Positions 57,358-64,000 of a stretch of 64,000 bases of DNA are shown one piece after another (the stretch's first letter is position 1; each line of letters starts with the position of its first letter). Source of the DNA: Bradyrhizobium hereditatis (lineage in GTDB: Bacteria > Pseudomonadota > Alphaproteobacteria > Rhizobiales > Xanthobacteraceae). The stretch spans positions 434,001 through 498,000 of the forward strand of contig NZ_JAGKJK010000004.1 in assembly GCF_020329435.1 (NCBI RefSeq), given 5' to 3'. The notes beneath the pieces were generated by a model, which ran no database searches, was not told where the DNA came from, and worked only from the letters and a program-made list of their open reading frames with translations. The position numbers and the translations under genes were made by a program.

Positions 57358-57597
57358 ATGGTCTTTACACGTATCACCATCGACCCTGCGGTCTGCACCG
57401 GCAAGCCTTGCATACGGGGGCTGAGATTTCCGGTGGCACGCCTGCTCGGGTTGTTGGCCGCCGGTGAAACGCGCGAGGCAATCCTCAAGGATTACCCCTA
57501 CATCGAAACCGGCGATATCGATGAAGCCTTGCGATACGCGGCCTTCCTCGCTGAAGACGAGACGGTCGAGCTGCTCCGCCCCGTTCCCGCCAAGTGA
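57358..57597 (+). CDS. DUF433 antitoxin-family protein
   Basis: Encodes 79 residues. The DUF433 core is clear: ITIDPAVCTGKPCIRGLRFP, VARLLGLLAAGETREAILKD and YPYIETGDIDEALRYAA. It is a winged-helix-type DNA-binding antitoxin of the VapB-like type, usually paired with a DUF5615 PIN-like toxin. The stop overlaps the GTG start of that partner by 4 bases (GTGA). It should neutralise the toxin and repress the operon. Confidence 0.9.
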   Translation: MVFTRITIDPAVCTGKPCIRGLRFPVARLLGLLAAGETREAILKDYPYIETGDIDEALRYAAFLAEDETVELLRPVPAK

Positions 57598-57958
57598 GAT
57601 TTTTGGTCAACATGCCTCTTTCGCCGGCCTTAGCGGCGTGGCTTGTCGATCAGGGACACGACGCGGTGCACGCGACCGATCTGGGTCTGCATCTTGCCCC
57701 TGATAGCGAGATAGTCGCCCGAGCGAAGCACGAGGCCCGGACGATAATCACAGCTGATCTTGATTATCCGCGCTTGCTTGCAGTTGCTCGCTCCCTCGAG
57801 CCGAGCTTGATCCTTTCCGCAACGGCGACTGGACCGAAATTGCGGTGCGAAACAGACTTGCAAGTATCTTGTCCAGCCTGACCGCAGAAGACATTGCGCA
57901 GAGCATCATTGTCGTGGACAGGGATCGTGTCAGGCGACGAAGGCTGCCGATCGCATAA
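57594..57958 (+). pseudogene. DUF5615 PIN-like toxin gene, frameshifted
   Basis: A GTG start at 57594 overlaps the antitoxin stop. The N-terminal 74 residues (RFLVNMPLSPALAAWLVDQG, ITADLDYPRLLA, PSLIL) match DUF5615. In this frame a divergent tail follows and stops at 57881. In the -1 frame from the T-run at 57814-57816 the expected C-terminus continues (FRNGDWTEIAVRNRL, LTAEDIAQSIIVV, VDRDRVRRRRLPI) to a stop at 57958. One missing T in CTTTCC therefore splits the gene. It is either a real inactivation, a sequencing error, or, less likely, frameshift-dependent expression. Confidence 0.85.
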
Positions 57959-57972
57959 CCCTACTCGTTACC

Positions 57973-58647
57973 CTACTCGTTCCTTGCCACCGCCGTCAGC
58001 TTGGTCATGTTCTGCAGCAGGATGCGTCCGCGCTGCAGGTCAAGGATCCCATCCTTGCGCCAGAGCTGCAGTTGACGGTTGACGCTTTCGCGGGCGGCGC
58101 CGACGAAGACGCCGAGCTGTTCCTGCGAGATGTGCACTTCGGAACCGAAGTCCGAGGCGAGCGCGCAGAGCCTTCGCGCGAGGCGCACCGGCAGCGGCTG
58201 CAGCACCGATTCCTCCATCCGCTCGCTCTGCCAGCGGATACGCTGGCACAGCAGCATGATGATCTTGATTGCGACTTTCGGCTCGCGCTCGAGGAAGGCC
58301 AGAAAATCCTCGCGCCGCAGCACGAACAGTTCCGAGGGCTCGCCGGCGGTGGCATCCGCCGTGCGGTTCTGGCCGTCGAGCACGGCGACTTCGCCGAAAA
58401 GGTCACCAGGACCCATGAAATTGAGCGTCAGGCGACTACCGTCTGAGGCGCCGGTCTCGATCCGGATCTGGCCGCGCCGCACTCCGTAGAGGGCGTCGCC
58501 GGGATCGCCCTTCTGGAACAACATTTCGCCAACGCCGAGCTGCTGGGTGTGGCAAAGGCCGGAGATGCGCTGCAATTCGTCAGCGCCCAAATCGGCGAAC
58601 ATCGGGTTCATTTTCAAAATGACCGCAAATTCGGCCTGTTTGCTCAT
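57973..58647 (-). CDS. Crp/Fnr-family transcriptional regulator
   Basis: Encodes 224 residues from the ATG at 58647 (GGAAGG upstream); the frame is open to 58731. The cyclic-nucleotide-binding domain keeps FGEVAVLDGQNRTADATA, with Glu and Arg in the cAMP-contact positions, and lacks the N-terminal cysteine cluster of Fnr. The C-terminal helix-turn-helix is ISQEQLGVFVGAARESVNRQ. It probably responds to cAMP or cGMP. Its stop lies in a perfect 12-bp tandem duplication at 57958-57981. A class III cyclase gene is 2.5 kb upstream. Confidence 0.9.
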   Translation of the reverse strand: MSKQAEFAVILKMNPMFADLGADELQRISGLCHTQQLGVGEMLFQKGDPGDALYGVRRGQIRIETGASDGSRLTLNFMGPGDLFGEVAVLDGQNRTADATAGEPSELFVLRREDFLAFLEREPKVAIKIIMLLCQRIRWQSERMEESVLQPLPVRLARRLCALASDFGSEVHISQEQLGVFVGAARESVNRQLQLWRKDGILDLQRGRILLQNMTKLTAVARNE

Positions 58648-58866
58648 CGTATTGCCTTCCAGATCGGCTCTACCGTCCCCCGAATGCGCCGTTAGCAGGT
58701 TTTTCCCGCTACCGAGTGTGTCATAAGTCACATAACTTTGCAGTACCCTCGGAATATTTTTGGGCGCTGGGTCCCACCCCCTTTCCGGGATAAACTTGCC
58801 TGACCGGTTGCGCCCGCAGGTCGCGCCACCGAAATAGATGCCGTTTGCGCGGTCTGGAATGTCGAG

Positions 58867-60930
58867 ATGAAAGCACTGAAAATTGCCGGCGCTGCTATCG
58901 TTGCCGTGATCGTCGTCGTGGCGCTTTTGCTGGTGGTCGGCATCCCCGCCGGCTTCCTGACGACCGAGATCAAGGAGCGGGTCGAGCGCGAGACCGGCTA
59001 CAAGCTCGCGATCAATGGCGGCGCCAGCATCGGCTTGGGGTCAACGCTCAGCATCAAGCTGAATGACGTCACGCTGCAGGATCCGAAGGACCGCGACATC
59101 AACCATCGCTTCACCGCCGCGATCATCGAGGCGGAGGTCACGCTTGCGAGCCTGTGGGCAGGCAAACCAGAGATTACCGAGATCGTCATCATCCGCCCGG
59201 TGGTGAATCTGCCGCTGCGGCGCGAGCGCGTAAGGGAAGCCAGCACCCCCTCGAAACCCGCCGGCGGCAAGACGGCCGAGTCCTTTACGATCAAGCATGT
59301 CAGCGTCAGCGGCGGCACCATCATCTTCTCCAATTTGCGAGACCGGGTCGAGAACAGGATCGAGACCGTCAATGCCGACATCGTCATCGATGCCGACCGC
59401 AAGGTCACCCTGACGGGCAATGCGCGCAGCAACGGCAATCCGCTGAAATTCGAGCTCAAGGCGGCGCTGCCTGCGCCGCCGGTCGAGCGGCAGAATATCC
59501 CGGCCGAAATCAAGATCGATGCGCCCGCCCTGCTGAATGGCCAGCTCACGGCCAAGGCCGAAGCCCGCCTCAATGGCCCGGTCGTGATGATCAACGGCGT
59601 GACCGGCGCGCTCGGCGACGGCGCATTCAACGGCTGGGCCTCGGTCGATCTGTCAAGCAAACCGCTGGTCAAGCTCGACCTCGATTTCCAGAAACTTGCA
59701 ATCGCGATGTCGCGCAGCACAGGCAATTCCGCAGGCCAGCCCTGGAGCAACGCGACGATCGACATCAATGGCCTCAATTATATCGACGTACAGGCGCGCA
59801 TTTCCGCGGCCGAGTTCAGTCTCGGCGGCGCGCGTTTCGCGCCCGCCGCGATCGACACCACGCTCGCAAGCGGTGTCCTGAAGGCGCAGGTTGCCAATCT
59901 TGGCGCCTATGAAGGCAACGCCAATGGCGATCTGACGATCGACGTCTCCAGCGCCAATCCCGCCTATGCGATGCGGGCCGACCTTACCGGCGTGCGCGCG
60001 TTGCCGCTGCTGCACAGCCTTGCCGACTTCGACAGGCTCGACGGCAGGATGCAGGCGAAGATCAACGTACGCTCCTCCGGCACCAGCCAGCGCGCGATCA
60101 TGTCGAACATGGCGGGCACCGCCTTCGTCGTGTTCCAGGACGGCGCGATCAGGGGGCTCAACGTCGCGCAGATGATCCGCTCGTTGACGGCAAGCACGCT
60201 GTCGGGCTGGCAGGAGAGCGAGGAAAAGGCGACCGACCTCTCGCAATTGTCGGCATCGTTCAGGATCGACAAGGGCCAGGCGCAGACCACCGATCTCAAT
60301 CTCGTCGGTCCGCTGGTCAAGATGACCGGCGTCGGCACGATCGCGCTCGACACCAAGCAGATCGGATTTCGTGTCGAGCCGAAGCTTGTCTTGACTACCG
60401 AAGGCCAGGGCCGCGTCACCGATCCGGTCGGGCTCGGCATCCCCGTGATGATCGAGGGCCCATGGGGCGCGCCGCGGATCTATCCGGAGATGCAGGGCAT
60501 CCTCGACAATCCAGAGGCCGCCTACGCCAAGCTGAAAGAAATGGGCAAGGGATTGTTCGGCCAGAACGGCGCCGGGCTTGGCGCCGCGATCGGCAACCTG
60601 CTCGGCGGACAGCCGGGCACCGCCGGCGGACAGGGCGCGACAGGCGGACAGCCGCAGGGCAACAACCCGCTCGGCGGACAGCTTGGCGAGACCATCGGCA
60701 ATCTCCTGCAGCAAGGCTTGAGCGGATTCGGACAGGGCGGCGGCCAAAGTCTCGGGCAGGGCGGTGCGCGCCCGGGTGGCCAACGCAGCCTCAGTCCGAA
60801 CGCGCCCGCCGAGGCACCGGCGCAAGCTGCGCCGTCCGAACCGGCAGCTCCCGTACCGCCGAGTGATACGACCGCGCAGCAGGAGAGCCAGCCGATGAAC
60901 GAGGTGTTGCGGCAATTGTTTAATCGCTGA
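58867..60930 (+). CDS. AsmA-family protein
   Basis: Encodes 687 residues. One N-terminal membrane segment (residues 8-30) anchors a large periplasmic region with AsmA N-terminal (residues 30-200) and C-terminal (about 380-560) domains; QMIRSL and GVGTIALDTKQIGFRV fit the latter. AsmA-like proteins are thought to help move phospholipids to the outer membrane. The last 110 residues are low complexity, Gly/Gln- then Ala/Pro-rich. It is transcribed divergently from the Crp gene and precedes the cyclase gene by 220 bp. Confidence 0.9.
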   Translation: MKALKIAGAAIVAVIVVVALLLVVGIPAGFLTTEIKERVERETGYKLAINGGASIGLGSTLSIKLNDVTLQDPKDRDINHRFTAAIIEAEVTLASLWAGKPEITEIVIIRPVVNLPLRRERVREASTPSKPAGGKTAESFTIKHVSVSGGTIIFSNLRDRVENRIETVNADIVIDADRKVTLTGNARSNGNPLKFELKAALPAPPVERQNIPAEIKIDAPALLNGQLTAKAEARLNGPVVMINGVTGALGDGAFNGWASVDLSSKPLVKLDLDFQKLAIAMSRSTGNSAGQPWSNATIDINGLNYIDVQARISAAEFSLGGARFAPAAIDTTLASGVLKAQVANLGAYEGNANGDLTIDVSSANPAYAMRADLTGVRALPLLHSLADFDRLDGRMQAKINVRSSGTSQRAIMSNMAGTAFVVFQDGAIRGLNVAQMIRSLTASTLSGWQESEEKATDLSQLSASFRIDKGQAQTTDLNLVGPLVKMTGVGTIALDTKQIGFRVEPKLVLTTEGQGRVTDPVGLGIPVMIEGPWGAPRIYPEMQGILDNPEAAYAKLKEMGKGLFGQNGAGLGAAIGNLLGGQPGTAGGQGATGGQPQGNNPLGGQLGETIGNLLQQGLSGFGQGGGQSLGQGGARPGGQRSLSPNAPAEAPAQAAPSEPAAPVPPSDTTAQQESQPMNEVLRQLFNR

Positions 60931-61149
60931 CGCCGAGCAATTCGATTCGATCGAAGCCGTCGTGGCCGGGGCTGGACCCGGTATGACGAATACGGCGCGA
61001 TTCCTGCCTAAAATCAGGGCTAACCATGCTGGTGGACGCCCCCGTCTCTCCCGCCAATTCGTGCTAAATAGACCTCTCACGCGGGGCTCGGGAGCGAGGC
61101 CGGCCTCGCGAGTAACCAATGCGCGCCCGAAGCGGCGCCGAGGGTCCGG

Positions 61150-63603
61150 ATGAGCGAGGTCAAAGACAGAACCCGGTTCCTGCGCGAAGGCCTGTTTGCC
61201 AAATACGTCGTCGCGCTGGTCGGGCTCGTCGTGTTCGTGCTGGCCGTCAACGGCGCGATGGAAATCTGGATCACCTATCGCGGCATCAAGAGCTCGCTTC
61301 ATGACGGCATGTCGGAAAAGGCGCAGGCAACCGCCAAGCGGATCCAGCAGTCGATGTCCGAACTCGAGCGGCAGATCTCCTGGGTGACGCGGGCTTCTGC
61401 CAAGACGATCGAGGAGCGCCGTGCCGACTACACCCAGTTGCTGCGTCAGGTGCCGCAGGTCAGCCAGCTTTCACTGCTGAGCAGCAGCGGCCGCGAGCAG
61501 CTTCGCCTGACGCGGCAGACTGTCACGCTCGGCAGCAACGCCGATTTCTCCCGCGACGCCCGCTTCACCGAGACGGTCTTGCGCGGCACCAGCTTTGCGC
61601 CGGCCTACACGCGCGACCAGCAGCCGTTCATGTCGATCGCACTGTCGCATGCCGACGGCAGCATCACGTTGGCCGAGATCGATCTCGATTTCCTCTCGGA
61701 GTTCCTGATCGACGCCCAGATCGGCCGGGTGGCATATGCCTATGTCACGGACTCCAGGGGCGAAGTGCTGGCGACTTCCTCGAAGGGGCCCGAGGTCGGC
61801 AGGAATCTGTTGATGTTGCCGCAGGTGGCGGCCGTCAGCAAACCCGGCGGCGTCGCGCCCGCGTCGGGCACCGATGTCCATGGCGATGCGGTGCTGACGA
61901 CATCGAGCGTGGTGCCGAAACTCGGCTGGCACGTGTTCTTCGAACAGCCGACGGCGCAGGCGCTGACGCCGATCAGGGATCAACTGGTGCGCATTGCGCT
62001 CTTGATCGCACTCGGGCTCGTGGTCGCGATCATCGCCGGCACCATCATGGCGCGGCGCATGCTGGTGCCGATCACCGCGCTGCAGGCCGGCGCGCGGCGG
62101 CTTGGCGCCGGCGATTTCGGCCACCGCATCAAGGTGAATACCTCAGACGAGCTGGAGGAACTTGCCGACCAGTTCAACGGCATGGCGGGCCAGCTCGCCG
62201 AGACGTATTCGAACCTCGAAGCCAAGGTGAAAGAGCGGACGCGGGATCTGGCGCAATCGATCAACGAGCTCAAGGTGCTCGAGGAAGTCGGCCGCGCGGT
62301 CGCCTCCTCGCTCGATCTCAACGCGGTGCTGCCCACGGTCGCCGCGCGCGCGCTCGAAATCACTCATGCCGACGCCGTGCTGATCTACGGCTATGATGCG
62401 GGCAATCACCAGTTCTCGCTCACCGAATCCATCGGCATCGACAAAGCGGCCGAGGGTAGACACCGCGCCATTGACGCCGACCACTCCCCGCTCGGCGAAG
62501 CTGCCACAAGCGGTGAACCGATCGCGATTCCCCAGCTTGGTACGGCGCCCGAACATCCGCTGCGCGATGTGGCGATCGAAGCCGGCTTCCACTCGGTGCT
62601 GGTGGTGCCACTGGTCGACCAGACCGGCATTTTGGGATCGCTGGTGGTGCTGCGGCGGAACGAAGGCGAATTCTCCGATAACCTGATCGGGCTGATGAAG
62701 ACCTTCGCGCACCAGGCGGTGCTGGCGATGCGCAACGCGCGGCTGTTCACCGAAGTGGACCACAAGAGCCGCGAGTTGCTCGCCGCCAACGATATCGTGC
62801 GTCAGCAGGCCAGCAAGCTGCAGGAACAGACGGACCAGCTTCGCGACTGGAACCGCTCGCTGGAAGAGCGCGTGGAGACGCAGCTTGGCGAGATCGAGCG
62901 TATCCGACGTCTCGAACGTTTCCTGGCGCCGCAGGTCGCGCAACTGATCGCCTCCTCCGACGGCCATGAAGGCCTGCTCGACAGCCATCGCCGCGAAGTG
63001 ACGGTGGTGTTTTGCGATCTGCGCGGTTTCACCGCCTTCACTGAGACCACCGAGCCGGAAGAGGCGATGAACGTGCTGCGCGAGTATCACGCCGCGCTCG
63101 GCGAACTCATTTTCAAGTATGAAGGTACGCTCGATCGCTATGCCGGCGACGGCGTGATGATCCTTTTCAACGCGCCGATCCAGTTTGCGGATCACACCGC
63201 GCGTGCGGTCAAGATGGCGGTGGAGATGCGCGACACCATCGGCGCGCTCACCGAGAAATGGCGCAACCGCGGCCACAATCTCGGCTTCGGCATCGGCATC
63301 GCTCTGGGCTATGCCACGCTAGGCCAGATCGGTTTTGAGCAGCGCCTGGAATACGCCGCGATTGGCAGCGTGACCAATCTGGCCTCGCGCCTCTGCGACG
63401 AAGCCAAGGCCAACCAGATCGTCGTGAGCAGGCGCGTCTACGGCATGGTCGAACAATGGGTCGAGGGCCGGCCGATCGACGATCTGAACCTGAAGGGTTT
63501 CAATCATCCGATCCTCGCCGCCGAAATCACCGGCTGGCGGGCAGAAGTGGACAACGTGGTGGATGCCGCCGCAGCGGCGGCGCGTCGCAAGAAGATGCAG
63601 TAG
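61150..63603 (+). CDS. Membrane class III nucleotidyl cyclase with sensor, HAMP and GAF domains
   Basis: Encodes 817 residues. TM1 (18-40), an extracytoplasmic dCache-like sensor (about 45-275), TM2 (278-300), HAMP (300-355), GAF (about 375-525), a coiled-coil linker (535-600) and a C-terminal cyclase domain (about 610-790) follow in order. Metal-binding Asp623 (FCDLRGF) and Asp667 (YAGDG) and transition-state Asn743 and Arg747 (TNLASRL) are present. At the usual base-specificity positions it has Arg663 and Ala736 instead of Lys and Thr/Asp. It should make cAMP, less surely cGMP, in response to an external and a cytoplasmic signal. Confidence 0.93.
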   Translation: MSEVKDRTRFLREGLFAKYVVALVGLVVFVLAVNGAMEIWITYRGIKSSLHDGMSEKAQATAKRIQQSMSELERQISWVTRASAKTIEERRADYTQLLRQVPQVSQLSLLSSSGREQLRLTRQTVTLGSNADFSRDARFTETVLRGTSFAPAYTRDQQPFMSIALSHADGSITLAEIDLDFLSEFLIDAQIGRVAYAYVTDSRGEVLATSSKGPEVGRNLLMLPQVAAVSKPGGVAPASGTDVHGDAVLTTSSVVPKLGWHVFFEQPTAQALTPIRDQLVRIALLIALGLVVAIIAGTIMARRMLVPITALQAGARRLGAGDFGHRIKVNTSDELEELADQFNGMAGQLAETYSNLEAKVKERTRDLAQSINELKVLEEVGRAVASSLDLNAVLPTVAARALEITHADAVLIYGYDAGNHQFSLTESIGIDKAAEGRHRAIDADHSPLGEAATSGEPIAIPQLGTAPEHPLRDVAIEAGFHSVLVVPLVDQTGILGSLVVLRRNEGEFSDNLIGLMKTFAHQAVLAMRNARLFTEVDHKSRELLAANDIVRQQASKLQEQTDQLRDWNRSLEERVETQLGEIERIRRLERFLAPQVAQLIASSDGHEGLLDSHRREVTVVFCDLRGFTAFTETTEPEEAMNVLREYHAALGELIFKYEGTLDRYAGDGVMILFNAPIQFADHTARAVKMAVEMRDTIGALTEKWRNRGHNLGFGIGIALGYATLGQIGFEQRLEYAAIGSVTNLASRLCDEAKANQIVVSRRVYGMVEQWVEGRPIDDLNLKGFNHPILAAEITGWRAEVDNVVDAAAAAARRKKMQ

Positions 63604-63895
63604 CCGCCCATCGCGCCCCTCCAGCGCAGAGCTGTCGCAACTCTCCAGCTGAAATATGGAAAACAACCCCATGCAAAGTAGCTTGGGGTGACAGCCCGAC
63701 TGTGGCCGATTCATCCTTCAAGGCTCGCTTCGCTCGCGCCTTAGGTGACGGGTTGAACATTTCCCCGCGCGCCAGAACAAAATCAGAGAGCGCCACAAGC
63801 CTGCGGAAAATCGCCGCTGGCGGAGGCCTCATCCCGCTTGGCTCCAACGTGCCCTTTCTGGTATCGAAGGCCCTGAATTTGAGAAGGAATTACCG

Positions 63896-64000
63896 ATGCC
63901 TACCCCCGCCGCGCGCGACCTTACGCCGAAGCTCACCGCCCTCTTCGCCGCGGGCCTTTTCTGCCTTTCGACGTCGCTTGCGCGCGCCGACGACACCGAT
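63896..64000 (+). CDS. Exported protein, N-terminus only (3' partial)
   Basis: The frame runs from the ATG at 63896 (GAGAAGGAA upstream) to the window end: 35 codons. They encode a signal peptide (KLTALFAAGLFCLSTSLARA) and the first mature residues DDTD. The protein family cannot be told from this part. The 290-bp gap before it holds no recognised gene. Confidence 0.7.
   Translation, partial: MPTPAARDLTPKLTALFAAGLFCLSTSLARADDTD

Noticed and set aside
57594..57958. Programmed -1 ribosomal frameshift in the toxin gene
   Set aside because: The site ATCCTTTCC does not fit X XXY YYZ, and no pseudoknot or stem was evident directly downstream. A deletion or sequencing error is simpler.
59653..61302. 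A 549-codon minus-strand open frame opposite the AsmA gene
   Set aside because: Shadow of a well-supported gene in GC-rich DNA; no start signal or domain.

Overview
The window is high-GC, densely packed chromosomal DNA from an alphaproteobacterium, most likely Bradyrhizobium or a close Bradyrhizobiaceae relative. This is inferred from gene content: acdS with a divergent Lrp-type acdR, form II CODH-type molybdenum hydroxylase genes, orphan Bug-type binding proteins and EcfG-type stress promoters. The intergenic palindromic repeats also resemble those I remember from Bradyrhizobium. No species name can be derived from the sequence alone. There is no CRISPR array, no insertion sequence and no recognisable prophage.

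Layout. 0-6.4 kb: a MoxR ATPase/VWA pair (CoxD/CoxE-like, 5' end cut) converges on a three-gene operon for a periplasmic molybdenum hydroxylase (tri-haem cytochrome c, 2Fe-2S subunit, Tat-exported Mo subunit). 6.4-10 kb: recQ, then acdS and acdR. 10-16.6 kb: small hypothetical genes, a trypsin-like protease, a GT87-like membrane protein, a Bug binding protein and a TPR protein. 16.7-21.3 kb: a FecR-domain protein divergent from a large VCBS-repeat protein whose repeats become progressively cysteine-rich, then a second Bug protein. 21.5-23.3 kb: dgoK-dgoA and a tRNA-Ser. 23.4-29.2 kb: a general-stress block (MFS transporter-otsB, otsA and a DUF3175 protein) with three EcfG-like promoters, two of them perfect matches, and a highly structured non-coding stretch. 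29.4-37 kb: a chemoreceptor, a coxSLM-like cluster in the order S-L-M with the form II active-site loop, and a CaiB-family racemase. 37-45.5 kb: homogentisate catabolism (hppD with an Lrp regulator; fahA, hmgA, a metallo-beta-lactamase-fold protein, a DUF2783 protein, an FAD monooxygenase and a MarR regulator).

45.5-64 kb: a 717-residue protein that appears to join a holin-like membrane region, a lytic transglycosylase and an M15 peptidase; a RidA/dehydrogenase/lactonase-like operon; a secreted caspase-fold protein lacking both catalytic residues, followed by an OmpA-family protein; an RND efflux pair whose adaptor lacks the usual helical hairpin; a DUF433/DUF5615 toxin-antitoxin pair with a frameshifted toxin; a Crp-type regulator, an AsmA protein and a class III nucleotidyl cyclase; and the start of an exported protein cut by the window end.

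How parts fit together. Tyrosine is degraded through hppD, hmgA and fahA, but no maleylacetoacetate isomerase is visible here. Trehalose synthesis (otsA, otsB) appears to be placed under the EcfG general stress response. The Crp-type protein keeps the cyclic-nucleotide-binding signature and lies 2.5 kb from a cyclase, so a local cAMP circuit is possible. The strongest candidates for something undescribed are the holin-transglycosylase-peptidase fusion, the structured element at 28.1-28.3 kb and the cysteine-graded VCBS protein.
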